Below are positions 25,236 through 35,790 of a stretch of 64,000 bases of DNA, piece by piece; the first letter of the stretch is position 1, and each line of letters starts with the position of its first letter. Origin of the DNA: Rhizomys pruinosus (taxonomy: Eukaryota; Chordata; Mammalia; Rodentia; Spalacidae); assembly GCA_009823505.1 (NCBI GenBank), contig VZQC01010551.1, positions 365,509 to 429,508 on the forward strand. Direction: 5' to 3'. The notes under the pieces were generated by a model. That model did no database searches. It worked only from the letters and a program-made list of their open reading frames with translations, and was not told the origin of the DNA. The translations under genes were made by a program, and so were the position numbers.

Positions 25236-25490
25236 GGGCTGGAGAGATGGCCTAGTGGTTAAGAGCACCGACTGCTCTTGCAGAGGACCCGGGTTTGATC
25301 CCCAGCACCCACATGGCAGCTGAGAACCGTCCGTAACTCCAATTCCAGGAGAACTCCAGTTCCAGGGGAATCTGACGTCCTCTTCTGGCCTCCGCGACAT
25401 TGCACGACATGGGTGCACAAAACTACATGTAGAAAGTACATTCATACACATAAAATAGATAAATAAATAAACAAATAAAAATTTAAAAAA
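25236..25490 (+). mobile_element. B2 SINE, young, 17-bp duplication subfamily
   Basis: Head GGGCTGGAGAGATGGCCTAG and tail of A/AATA repeats. A perfect 11-bp target duplication, CTTGCTGGAAT, lies at 25225-25235 and 25491-25501. The doubled 17-bp unit appears as 'aactccaattccaggag' plus 'aactccagttccagggg'. Intact target sites indicate a recent insertion. Confidence 0.97.
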
Positions 25491-25501
25491 CTTGCTGGAA
25501 T

Positions 25502-25840
25502 ACAGGGGTATAAGACACATTTTATTAGATCTGCTCCATATATCTATTTGCATATTCATTTTTTGAAATAGAGAACATTGTTATTAATTGTATTTTGATC
25601 TTACTTCTATTTAATTATTGTACTTTTCAAGAAATGTCTGTGATTATGTTGTATTTCCATTTTATTTTATTCTCAGTATTTGAATGACTTCAATATCTTC
25701 CCATACCTTCTGTTTTCAGTAAAATATCTCGAGTTTTGCCTACATACCATAATACAGGATTGTTGTGTTGCTTGATTTTTCATTGTTCATTCAAATAAGG
25801 ATATTCATCCTTTGTTTTATTTTTAGTTTCCTTCTAACTC
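25502..25840. other. Unique AT-rich sequence
   Basis: Nothing recognised between the B2 and the T-run of the next small retroposon. Confidence 0.5.
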
Positions 25841-25907
25841 TTTTTTTTTTTTTTTGGTCTTTTATAGACAGGGTCTCCCTGTAGCGTTTAAAGAGTTTAA
25901 AGATGGG
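25841..25907 (-). mobile_element. B1-tailed chimeric retroposon, copy 2
   Basis: T-run, B1 3' end (gacagggtctccctgtag) and then the same non-B1 sequence as copy 1, ending 'agtttaaagatggg'. Over about 50 bases the two copies differ by a single T. The right flank here (taacagggcctggg) is unrelated to that of copy 1. Confidence 0.65.
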
Positions 25908-25949
25908 TAACAGGGCCTGGGGACATTAGGTATTGATTCTCTATGCATA

Positions 25950-26140
25950 CTGGTTTCTATTTATAAAACACTTTAATATCTGCTATGTGATTTGATACTC
26001 CTTACAAAAATCTGTGAGGTAGACAAGCCAGCTACTGTTCCCATTGTGCAAATGAAGAGTCTGGTGCACAGATAGGTAACTTACTACTTGTCCAGGTTCG
26101 TTCATTGGATAGTTAGTGGAGAAACAAAGAATTGGGTCTA
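25950..26140 (+). mobile_element. MIR SINE
   Basis: MIR order: 'aaaacactttaatatctg', 'ctgtgaggtagacaagccag', 'cccattgtgcaaatgaagag', 'gtaacttactacttgtccag'. Confidence 0.75.
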
Positions 26141-26144
26141 GTTA

Positions 26145-28910
26145 TCCTTTTACTTCTTTGTACTTCTGTTTTTATACACTATCTGTATCTCTCTACATAT
26201 GTATGTGTATATACGTATGCGGTATGTAACAATAGCTTAGGAAAGGCAAGTCCCACCTAGACCTCCTTAGCAATCACAATTGCATATCATTTATTTATGA
26301 TAATTTGTTCACTCTTCCACATTAAAAGTACCATGGCTTATTGTGATATTCAGCAAAAGAATGTAGAAAGAAATCATGAAAAGCTAACCCACACTTAATA
26401 ACATAGACAAGCCATTTATTAACTCATTTTTTGAAGTTCATACTTAAGATTTAAGCGTTTAATTCATTGCCAGGAAATAATCTATTACTATTTTCTGCAC
26501 AATTTTTTAGTGAAGATATACATTCATTCATTAGACCTGTCTAAAGAATCTTTCTTCCTCATCCTTAGAAATAATTTGTGGATGCCTCAACACTACAGAA
26601 TCAGCCTGAGTGTTACTACACATTATTTATGCCCATTTCTCTAAATGTATTCTAACCTGGAAAAACTGTGTGCAGTTTTTACATTTACACAGCTAATATA
26701 TGCATTGTCGCTACCACATGGTAAGAAGTGATTACCTGACAGCCTGTGACCTGCATAGTGTAGCAGGCATTATTCCTAATTTGTCAGACATTCAGAGCGT
26801 AAATAATAGGTTTCTTTTCAGACCACTACTTAGTGTCATTCTGTTTGAAATAGAAAAGCTTTCCAGCAACTTCAGACAAAATTTAAGATTTCTCCTCATT
26901 AATATTTTGGCTTTGTTATCAATCACACAGGCAAGTTAGACATAATACAGAGTAATTCTTATGTGTACTTCAAATAACCTATCTTTTAATCAAAGACTGA
27001 ATCAACTTTTGTAAAAATTTCAGTCACAAACCCCAAAGATAAAGATGGGAACACTTAAAAATTCCAGTGGTGAGAGTGTTTCAAGATGAGGAAATAAAAG
27101 CTATGAAGAAGACACCACCTCCCTGTGATAGTGAAGGTGAAGCCGGTTATGGATGGGGAGCCCCTCCCTCTTACACTTTATCTGAAGATCTTAAACACGG
27201 AGCTCAAAGGTTCTTGGTGGTTTTTCATAGTCTTGAGATATTTTCGGGTGCAATTTTCACCCTTTATAAAATTTTCCACCTTTTAAAATAGCTAGTGAAC
27301 CCCACTTTCTGAAGTGCTTCCTGTAATTGTGTCTGTTGCTAGGAGAGGAGAAGAAGGGAAAATGACAGCATCCTAAGATCTATAACCCTGTCAGTTCCTG
27401 TTGCTCTGGAAATGTAGTCGTAAGGTTGTCATCAAGTCTCATAATGATCTTCACCCATTATAATTTGCAGGAGTGCCTGGAAAATTCTATAAGCCTTTAA
27501 CTTCATTCTAGCCTTGGAAGCTAGGCATCTTCTGCAATCTCTAAGCAATTTGATGGCAAGGTTTGGGCACCTGTCCCCCACTGAGCATAGCATAAAGCCT
27601 TATACTTAGAAGGTGTCAAAGAGCATGTGTTGAATCAATCACTGGAGCACTAGGCAAAGTCATGGCGTAGGTGTCAGAATTTTCAATTATTATCACTCCC
27701 ATCAGGTGTCTTTTAACCAGTCTTAATCACCTGATTGCTGGCCTCTAAGAGTTGATTCAAAGAACAGTAAGTATATTAAAAGCATCAAACATGTGAAAAG
27801 CATTGAGTGAAAGAAATGAATTGAGGAAGAGTTAAAATGCATTTAAAGGCCCTAGATATATTAAGATGTTTTAATCATTTGCATTATAATAATAATATGA
27901 AGAAAATATGAGTGCCTGCAGTGAGATGGCAAGAGAAAAGCAGCAGCAGTAAATACGTCTGTAGTAAATGTGAGTTTGTTAGGGAATAAAGATGGAGCAT
28001 TGTAACACTGTAGGCATAAAGGTGAAAGGATGTAAAAAAAAAGTGAGATTGTTCTTAGCCACAAGAGAGACTCGACTCCAGTTTTCATGTGTCTAAGTGT
28101 GCAATTCCATTTAACCGAAATAAATTAACTTGGAAACAGGGTCTGGGAATGTTCAGCCTATATTTTGTAAAAATGAAAATAACACATTACAGGTTATATT
28201 GCCTTGTGATACATATGCTTATGATACATATGTTGCTTTGCTTCATATGTTTAAAATGGCAACATTCTTTAAACAGATGTCCATGTGGCCGAGGATTTTG
28301 TTCTCATCAGAAGAATACTGCAGGAATCCCTGTATGTACATTCTATAGGAAAAGTACACTTTTTAAATCTCTGCTTGAGTGTTTCAGATGCCGTTGTAAC
28401 CCTATCCCTGAAGCCAATCTGAGCCTTTAAATGGAACTGGCATTCTGATTTCATAAAGAGACTTGCAATTATATTGGTACTTAAATGTCTAGTTTATTTT
28501 CTCAGGGATTTAAGGAACAATGCTTATATTATCCTTTCTATTGAACAAAATACTTCTCAAATTTCACATTTATATATCTTGAATTCATATTCTTCCATAG
28601 AACTATTATATTTAGATTAATTTAAATTCTTATAAACCTCAGTCTTTTAATGAATCCAATGTATGAAAATCCAAGTTTATTTACAAAAGACCAATTAGAC
28701 AATTGTGACTTTTTTAAAAACAGTAATCCTTTTAACTAAAAATCTCCTTTGTGCATTGATCATTTTAATGATATAATATACCTTTTCATGAATGTATGCA
28801 CTGCATTGAATGGGCAAATATTTATTTTACTTCTGGGTGTTTTGTCGGATTTTAGTTACGTTTTGTTAGTAAACTGATAATTCTTAGCGCTTGATCATTT
28901 TTGCTTATTT
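26145..28910. other. Repeat-poor stretch
   Basis: About 2.8 kb without recognised interspersed repeats. Overlapping open frames near 28089-28430 and a 74-codon frame at 27067-27291 (MVRVFQDEEIKAMKK at its start) have no convincing acceptor/donor pair. It may contain conserved non-coding DNA, but nothing in the sequence proves it. Confidence 0.4.
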
Positions 28911-28925
28911 TTTCCTCTAAAGAGT

Positions 28926-29179
28926 ATTTTTATTAATTTTTTAATTAATTTTATTTATTTCTGTATGTGTATGAATGCACTGTCTGCATGCAAGTTTGTG
29001 CACCCGTGTCACGCAACACCGCAGAGGTCAGAAGAGGGTGTCAGATTCCCCTGGAACTGGAGTTCTCTTGGAATTGGAGTTTCAGACGGTTCTCGGCCGC
29101 CATGTGGGTGCTGGGGACCGAACCCGGGTCCTCTGCAAGAGCAGTCGGCGCTCCCAACCTCCAGGCCATCTCTCCAGCC
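28926..29179 (-). mobile_element. B2 SINE, young, 17-bp duplication subfamily
   Basis: Reverse B2 with a 12-bp target duplication CCTCTAAAGAGT at 28914-28925 and 29180-29191. It carries both 'ctggaactggagttctct' and 'tggaattggagtttcaga', i.e. the doubled unit. High CpG content (cggttctcggccgcc) fits a recent copy. Three overlapping open frames of 73-132 codons are by-products. Confidence 0.96.
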
Positions 29180-29519
29180 CCTCTAAAGAGTTTTGTAAGA
29201 ACCTGTAGCTTAATTTTTGCCATTTATAAAGTTGTCTCGTATTTTTCCTATGAATGTTTGACTGTTGCCCATGTATCAGGTTGCTCTTGCCTTAATTTTC
29301 TTTATTTCATGTGTAAACAACTCTCTCCCATGGAAACAGCAAACTGTGACCCAGAGGAAACCTGATTTGTAATTGTTTTCTTCTTCAGTAACTCAGGACA
29401 TAGTTATTGACCATCCATGATGTGCCATTGATGAAGCAAACCCCTAGAACTAGGGATAGAGTTTGTTTCTGTTTGCACAGAATTTCATTCTTACATTAAA
29501 TCATTATCATTATTGCAGC

Positions 29520-29715
29520 TTACAATTACTACGCATTCACTGTATGCCAGGCTAAATATTTTATGTAAAAAATTTTAAGCCTTCACCACAACCCTATGAT
29601 GTGGCTACAGTTATTAGGAGGCACAGGGGGTAAGTCACTTATTCATGTGATTTACCCCAGTAAGCACCCAAGTCATTTTCAGACACACTGAGGTCCCTAA
29701 GCCTGTGCTCTTGGT
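29520..29715 (+). mobile_element. MIR SINE
   Basis: MIR order: 'cactgtatgccaggctaaat', 'cttcaccacaaccctatgat', 'ggaggcacagggggtaagtc', then a degraded tail. Confidence 0.82.
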
Positions 29716-30180
29716 AGCTCAGCTCTGCTTTACACAAGTAGAATACTTCATCACAACAGTGACAGATTTCATGAAGGAAAAGTCAAAGAACAGTGAAGAG
29801 TGATAATGAGAAATTTGATTTAGTGTGGGAGGGAATAAAGGCCTCTTTGGAAAAGACATTTAAAATGAACCTCAACGGTGACTAGGAGTTAGCCAGAAGA
29901 AAAGGATTCCCCCCAAGTAATGGCATAGAACATGCCAGCATCCTGAGATAGGAAGTGGTCACGTGGTTACAGAACTGCCATCACTGACCAGTGAATGTGA
30001 GGTAATGAAGGAAGATGAGGAGGAAGCAGGACAGAAGCACTGCTCTTTCCTCACAGAGGCACAGTTCACTGAGCAATATAACTTTGCCCTGATTTTAATT
30101 AGAGCATTCTGTGTATCTATTAATCCAAGACTGCTTTCTTGTGGATGATGGATAGCTTAAAACTAGCTGTATCATTCTTT
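29716..30180. other. Unique sequence, no feature seen
   Basis: No repeat or exon recognised. A 61-codon open frame at 29963-30148 has no other support. Confidence 0.5.
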
Positions 30181-30184
30181 GTAA

Positions 30185-30600
30185 TAAAAACCCATAACTG
30201 GCCAAAGCACAGAAAATACGTATCTGTGGAATCCTCGGTCCACAAATGAGATATCTCTAAGGCTCAGGACCCATCAAGGGAGAGGAGGTGGAAAGATTAT
30301 TAAGACATGGCAGGACCACTGAACTCATGAACTCACAGCAGCTGTGGCTGCCTCCTCAAAACCAGTTCAGGAACAAGCCAATCAACATTCTAACTTAAAG
30401 GGAGGAGTGCCTTACAAGCCCCCACCCGTAACTGAGGAGCCATTGACATTTGATGGCTTCTGGGAGAAAGTCAGTTTTCCTTAATAGTGTGGTCCCTGGA
30501 AGACTGACGGTGCTCCAGTGGATGACCACACCCTGGCAGCACAAAGGAGATGCAGTGGGGGATTGGAGGGAATAAAGGAGGCCACCAGTGGCTTCTTTTG
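30185..30600 (+). mobile_element. L1 3' UTR (Lx type), upstream part
   Basis: Sense Lx order: 'cccataactggccaaagcac', 'actcacagcagctgtggctg', 'ctgaggagccattgacattt', 'cttctgggagaaagtcagtt', 'gtgctccagtggatgaccac'. It stops near 30600 and resumes at about 31828, so a later insertion splits it. Confidence 0.75.
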
Positions 30601-31163
30601 TGCTGACTTACCTGTAGGAAGCTTTTCTCTTTATGGTGAATAGGGCCCACGTGGCCCTGCTAAGGGGGATGGGGACACACCACCCGCTTTGCAGACACTG
30701 TGGGGAGCTGGCCCCTCGGCACAGAGACCAGCCGGCTACTTCCCAACCTAAGTGGTAACTCCAACTCAGGCTCTTAGCCTGGACCCACGAGATACGTGTT
30801 CCACTCTTGGCCATGACTTCCCACCTGCCTGGAGCCAGGACAGGAATTTCACTCACAATACCAGCTACCCAGGTTGGTGGTCCGCAAAGGGAACCTTTTT
30901 CCAGCCTACTGGCCACCCGAATGAAACTCAAGCCTACCTTAGCCTGTATGCTCACGATAATTAATAAGAATATCGTCCGGGAACTCCGTGATGATATTAA
31001 TATGGAATTTGATTTACTGGTTGCCACAGCTTGCTTTTATAAACCAAATGAAACTCCGCGTCACCGCACACCTTGCTCCACCCAGCATCGCACACCTAGG
31101 CCACGCCATGCTATTTGCTCCTCCCTGGGGCGGAGCCAGACTCTTGGCCATGCCGGGCTAGTT

Positions 31164-31196
31164 GGAAATCCAGCCTGCAATTCAAGCTGGATTTCC
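31164..31196. repeat. Inverted repeat (11-bp stem, 11-base loop)
   Basis: GGAAATCCAGC and its exact complement GCTGGATTTCC flank 11 bases. It lies inside the LTR-like block and could fold as a hairpin in RNA or single-stranded DNA. Confidence 0.85.
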
Positions 31197-31364
31197 CACA
31201 CTTACCTGTCTGTTTACACTGAAACCTGGCCTTAGGCAGGATTTGTATCTGAATTAGCAAGCCTGTGACACCTTGGGATCAAAGGCATTGGCAAGTACTC
31301 CTGACATTATGGAACTTGAGGTTCAGGGCTGAAACCAGGCCCTGAGATATGATGTCACTCTGGG

Positions 31365-31390
31365 TATAAAAACAGAATGCTGTGAATAAA
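31365..31390 (+). promoter_or_regulatory. TATA box and poly(A) signal of the LTR-like block
   Basis: TATAAA (31365-31370) and AATAAA (31385-31390) lie 14 bases apart in a retroviral-LTR-like arrangement. They are read from sequence only. Activity is unknown. Confidence 0.45.
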
Positions 31391-31587
31391 AAGACGAGTC
31401 CTTCTTACCATCAGACAGGGACTACTGGCCGTTATTTGCGTGTGTAATCTTAGCCCTTGAGGCTTGTAGTAGTGACCAATGGGTTGGATGGCGATCAAGC
31501 AGATCACCAACTTGGGAAGCTGGTGTGGGGCTGAAAGGAGACCCATCAGGTCACCAGCTGTGATGTGTGGTGAGAGCCCAGGTGGGA

Positions 31588-31661
31588 ATTAGACTGTAGA
31601 GTGCCAATCAGGCAGCAGTCTGGCATTAGACTGTAGAGTGCCAATCAGGCAGCAGTCTGGA
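31588..31661 (+). repeat. 37-bp tandem duplication
   Basis: 'attagactgtagagtgccaa' followed by 'tcaggcagcagtctgg' occurs twice in a row with a period of 37. LTR U3 regions often carry such duplications. Confidence 0.92.
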
Positions 31662-31827
31662 GGATCTGGGAGTTCCATTAGGGCATTGCCTAGTGTAGTT
31701 AGATTAGACAAGTGAGCAGTGGAAAGGTTGCCAGCCTTTGGCCCCGCAGTTTAGGACAGCTGCTGGTGGCTGTCTTGCATCTTCCATTTCCCTGTAATCT
31801 GGTGAATGGGATTCGAGCGTCCACCTC

Positions 31828-31965
31828 TACAGGGGATATAGGACGTGAAGTTGGGAGGAGGTGGGAGTGGATCTAGGTGGAGTTATGGGGAGGAATAGGA
31901 GGTGAATATGATCAAAACTCATTGTGTTAGTGTATACAATTCTCAGAGAATTTGCAAAAATATTA
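31828..31965 (+). mobile_element. L1 3' UTR (Lx type), downstream part
   Basis: Typical L1 tail: 'ggacgtgaagttgggaggag', 'gaatatgatcaaaactcatt', then the end 'attctcagagaatttgc'. It continues the copy at 30185-30600. Confidence 0.75.
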
Positions 31966-32061
31966 TATATATTTAAACGTAGCCATATCATAAAGCTAAA
32001 GACATAGAAGCATAAAATATTTGACCCTGTAATCAGTTATTTCTTTTGATGCTTCTTATTT

Positions 32062-32166
32062 GACAAATGGTTTCATTCTAGCCCAGCTGGTTTGGAGTTT
32101 GCTATCCTCCTACCTCAAGCCCTGCTAAGTGCTGAGATTACAGTCATGCACTACAGTGTCCAGTTA
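32062..32166 (-). mobile_element. Old B1-like (PB1-type) fragment
   Basis: Degenerate reverse B1: 'agcccagctggtttggagtt', 'cctacctcaagccctgctaa', 'gtgctgagattacagtcatg', 'cactacagtgtccag'. Confidence 0.62.
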
Positions 32167-32479
32167 AAATAGTCACTTAGTGTGGATAATTCTGGCAGGA
32201 TTTCAACTTATTAGTAAAGTTGGATTCCATGGGTGTTTTTATTGTGGTGGTAAATTACAGTACTCTTATTAGATAAGGTAGCAGCAGCAAAATAGGGACT
32301 ATGGGAAGCAAAAGACTGCTCCCACGGAGCCCGTGTCAGAAAAGACAAGTAACACTTAGCCTTTCTGGATATCAGGGCTGAAATACTGTTTTTTTCCCCA
32401 TATTTAGAATTGGTTTATATAGACCTTTTTGGTGCCAGCCACAACTATATCAATCACATTGTCATGAGAACCAGTTCAG

Positions 32480-32635
32480 TTAGTATTCCTAACAATAATA
32501 GTTAGGCCCTATAACTGCCCCATATTACAGAGGGACAAACTGAGACTTACAGGCATTATATAATTTGCCCAAGATCATAATACTATGAAATGTGTAACTA
32601 AGGTTTGATTGCAGCACTCTGAGACCTCTTAAAAT
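32480..32635 (+). mobile_element. MIR SINE
   Basis: MIR core: 'ctgccccatattacagaggg', 'acaaactgagacttacaggc', 'aatttgcccaagatcataat'. Confidence 0.78.
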
Positions 32636-32639
32636 CTAT

Positions 32640-34038
32640 CATCACCTTCAAGTTGCTTTTAGAACAAAAGCAACTATGAAAGAGGAATAGCATATGGCAG
32701 AACTGGTTCCGATTTTGCAGAGACTGTGAGCATTGCTAGAAAGGGCTGGACAGTCAGAGGTGCCAGCACAAGAACTAACTAGTCCAAGAGAGGATCTGGG
32801 AAAGGCTGAAGAAATAGAATGTTGGCTGACCAAGGGCGCAAACCACAGAGAATGTAGAACCCACATACAAATATTTTAATCCATGACTTATTAGCATAAT
32901 TAATGATTTGTTGTTTTCTCTCAAATGAAAATTAGTTTGTCAGATGTAGTAATTGAGGGAGCTAATTACACATAGCTGCACAGGGCCTGCCCCAGGATGT
33001 CTTCTGGCTTTGATTTCTTGCCTCCTTTCTTGGCAGGCTTCCTTCACAGTTCCGTTCTAGCCCCCCACACACCCAGATTTTCATGCTGCCCTTATCTTTT
33101 CCCTGCAGAAGAAAAATTAATGTAATGAATGAGTTCATAATAGGGTTGGTTAGTAATTTAATGAGTTGCATGCCTTGGAAATTTTTGTATTTACAAAAGG
33201 GATTTCACTAAATGAGATGTGGTATCCTGGATTGGAAACTCGGGTGGAGGGGCATTATCAGAAAAACTGGGAAAATCGGAATGCTAATTTCTTAGTAGTA
33301 AATGAACCATGGTCATATTCATGTTAATATTAAGAGAATCTGAGTGAATGGTGTTTGGGGTCTCTCTAGTACTGCTTTGGCATCTTTGGAGTACATCTAA
33401 AATAATTTAAAACATTTAATGTAGAAAACGTATCTTATACAGAGGCCAGTTAATGTTCAAGAAAACAAATTAAGAAATTTCAAACATGCAAATCATAGAA
33501 TGGGTGAGGCTAGTCCTACACCTCTGTGCCCATTTACATTCTACAAACTCTTCAGTTTAGTAAGTCATTGAATATTATCTTCTTGAGACTTGTAAATTTT
33601 GGATGCTATAAAATGTATCTGGGATAAGGACATTGTCATCTATGATTCCCATTGCAATAAATAATTACTGAAAGATGGCAACAAAACTTTGAATTAAAGT
33701 TTCAAAATAAGAAGCACGATCATTTTTCCTCTTGGAACAAGATGATCGATTCTAAAATTCTGAATTATGCAGACATTCATTCATATGCTGGGAGATGAAT
33801 CAGAAGGACTAAGGTCGCTAAATTGCCACATTTTTCAAATATTAGACAAGAAATTCTCTTGTTTGTTCTTCATATAATTACATATAGAAATTGGTATTTT
33901 TCTGGGACCTGACTTAAAGGGGTAAGTGCTTGAATACACATACCCAGCCCAACATCCAAAAGAATTAACTGTGTATAATTCTAGGGATATTAAAATGAGG
34001 TAAGTGATGAAAAAAATGTGATTTTTCTCTTCAAATAG
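32640..34038. other. Unique sequence before a candidate microexon
   Basis: No recognisable repeat. The last 20 bases, ending 'tttttctcttcaaatag', form a pyrimidine-leaning splice acceptor. Confidence 0.45.
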
Positions 34039-34069
34039 GTATAGACCGACTGGTTTGGCACTTAGTCAG
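34039..34069 (+). CDS. Candidate 31-bp microexon (internal)
   Basis: The 31 bases sit between an acceptor (ttctcttcaaatag) and a full consensus donor (CAG then GTGAGT). One frame hits a stop (GTA TAG). The other two are open: YRPTGLALSQ, and IDRLVWHLV with two bases left over at the 3' end. Only the latter fits the open frame of the candidate exon at 59165: AG plus its first base G gives an arginine codon. I do not recognise the peptide. The exon is very short, so chance pairing of AG and GTGAGT is a real alternative. No promoter, start or other exon of the gene is visible here. Confidence 0.25.
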
Positions 34070-34449
34070 GTGAGTCACAAAAGAAGCTTGTTCTATTATT
34101 TATACAAATTGACTGGCTTGACAGTTGCTACAGCAATAAGCCATAATGAACTACAGAAAAATGAAAATATGATTTTCTTATTATCATACAAAAAATAGAA
34201 TGTTTACAGGGAGACAGAAAACGATATTACTAGAGCCCAAGCTGTGTCAAGCAGTATTCCTTGTAGATGGGAGCTCAAGTAGTGTGTGTTTACTGGAACA
34301 CAATGTGGTGACAGGTCTTCATTGTTCCACTAGCTGTTGGGGGCTGGGACTCATAATAATAGAATTTAAAATATTTCTTTTCCATGACTTCACATGTGTG
34401 TATTATGCATGTCTGCACTTGTTCGTGTGTGCATGAGTATCTTTAGGGT

Positions 34450-34500
34450 GCACATGTGTGTGAGGATGCACATGTGTGTGAGGGTGCACATGTGCATGTG
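34450..34500 (+). repeat. 18-bp imperfect tandem repeat x3
   Basis: Units of the form 'gggtgcacatgtgtgtga' and 'ggatgcacatgtgtgtga' follow each other in the TG-rich B3 tail. Confidence 0.75.
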
Positions 34501-34529
34501 TAGAGAGAGGCTAACTTTAGGAATCTTCC

Positions 34530-34721
34530 TCAGTCACTCCCTCCTTCTCCCCTCCCTCCCTTCCTTCCTCTCTCTCTTTTTTGCTCTTTCTCTCTCTCCC
34601 TCCCTCCCTCCCTTCCTTCCTCCCTTCCTTCCTCTCTCTTTTTCTCTCTCTCTTTCTTTCCCTCCCTTCCTCCCTCCCTTCCTTCCTCTCTCTCTTTTTC
34701 TCTCTCTTTCTTTCTCTCTCT
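34530..34721 (+). repeat. (CCTT/CTCT)n pyrimidine tract
   Basis: About 190 bases of almost pure C and T, ending at an N (34722). Long minus-strand open frames of 118 and 147 codons here are purine-tract artefacts (Arg/Glu-rich). Confidence 0.95.
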
Positions 34722-35701
34722 NGGCCTCAACCTCCCTTTTACAAGCACCACTGAAAAGAGCTGAGGAGTCCTGGGGAGACAATGGGGGGTGGGGGACCCG
34801 TGACTCTCTAAATTTATAGGTAGCAGCCTTGACTTTTGCTGTTCCTCCCCCCTCCTTTCTTTTTTCCTTCTGACAGTGCCTCTCACAGAACCTAGAGCTC
34901 ACTAATCCTGCTAGACCAGCTGGCTCCGTGGACTCATCCTTCTCTGGCTCTTCCCCTCCAGTCCCCAGTGTTGGCATTCCAGGCCTGTACTGACACTCCT
35001 GGCTTTTTACATGGGTGCTGGATATCTGAACTCAGGTCCTCATGCATGTGTACCGACTGACCCATCTCCCCAGCTCCCGTGACTTCATTTTGAACCATAT
35101 TTTCATGTACTTTTGCTAATAATAAAAGATTTGTCTGGCTCAGTAGAGAAGTGGTAATATGGGGTGAAGAAATGTTCATGTTGTCCAGCAAAGCAGAAAA
35201 GCTATAGCATGTAACTCAGGTCATGAAGACCTCATTTTCTGATTAATTGATTCAATTTTGGGTTATGGTTTTGATTTTGAGCTTTGATGGTTTACCTTCC
35301 ATCTCCTTCCACCTATTGCCATTTAGCCACACTGGGTTTCTAACAATATTATGCTCAACTCCAGGAAAAACATTTTAAATAAAAATTCTATATCCTTCAG
35401 ATTTCACAACTCTAGGGGCTGTGTTCACAAATGTAACAAAAGTGAACTGAAAACGTGACTCTGAGAAGACCACTCCCCCCAAAGGGGACACCTCGCTGGG
35501 CCTGTGAGGGCACTTTATACATGTGCCTGCTGCTCGCAGCTGCATCATTTCCTGCTTTACTTTTTGCCCAAAGCAATTAGGAAGCCTGGTATAAGTCTTC
35601 CTAACATATTGACTGTAATAGAAAATGCTAATTTGAATTAGGGGATATTATATATGACTAAGCTTTTAGATATGAACCAAAACTTAAATACTTCTTTTAC
35701 C

Positions 35702-35790
35702 ATAAATGACAAACTGTATAATACTCATTTTCTCAACAGTATGTTCACTGTAAATACTGTAATTTTGGTATGGGCTGAGTTCTTACAACT
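35702..35790 (+). repeat. 89-bp direct repeat, copy A
   Basis: Shares 'gtaaatactgtaattttggt' and flanking bases with copy B at 36516-36604, with a constant offset of 814 bases and scattered substitutions. Not matched to a family I know. Confidence 0.85.

Larger units (their letters stand above)
30600..31828 (+). mobile_element. Unclassified LTR-like insertion, about 1.2 kb
   Basis: This block separates two halves of one Lx 3' UTR. It has LTR-like signals on the plus strand: TATAAA at 31365-31370 and AATAAA at 31385-31390, with GC-rich DNA before them. It also holds an 11-bp perfect inverted repeat (31164-31174 and 31186-31196) and a 37-bp tandem duplication (31588-31661). I cannot name the family, and exact ends and target duplication are not clear. 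Open frames of 139 and 142 codons lie in opposite strands of the same segment, so neither is trusted. Orientation is inferred only from the signals. Confidence 0.5.
34385..35078 (-). mobile_element. B3-type SINE interrupted by a pyrimidine tract
   Basis: The TG-rich tail and 'taggaatcttcctcagtcac' (before 34530) and the rest (from about 34870: 'agtgcctctcacagaaccta', 'cctagagctcactaatcctg', 'tttttacatgggtgctgga', 'ctgacccatctccccagctc') make one reverse-orientation B3. Between them lie the CT tract and about 150 bases of other sequence. Confidence 0.72.

Noticed and set aside
25149..25559. 136-codon minus-strand open frame and overlapping shorter ones
   Set aside because: Antisense B2. The peptide with [15 protein letters not shown] recurs wherever a B2 lies in this window.
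27067..27291. 74-codon frame beginning MVRVFQDEEIKAMKK as a possible exon
   Set aside because: An AG lies upstream (attccag), but no donor follows the frame and there is no supporting partner exon.
28965..29365. Three overlapping plus-strand open frames of 73-132 codons
   Set aside because: All lie on a young reverse-oriented B2 and reflect its lack of stops, not a gene.
30608..31235. 139-codon (minus) and 142-codon (plus) open frames
   Set aside because: They overlap on opposite strands inside the GC-rich LTR-like block. GC-rich DNA has fewer stops, and neither frame shows a domain I recognise.
34394..34977. Open frames of 118-147 codons rich in Ser/Leu/Pro or Arg/Glu
   Set aside because: Low-complexity products of the pyrimidine tract. 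They also cross an N.
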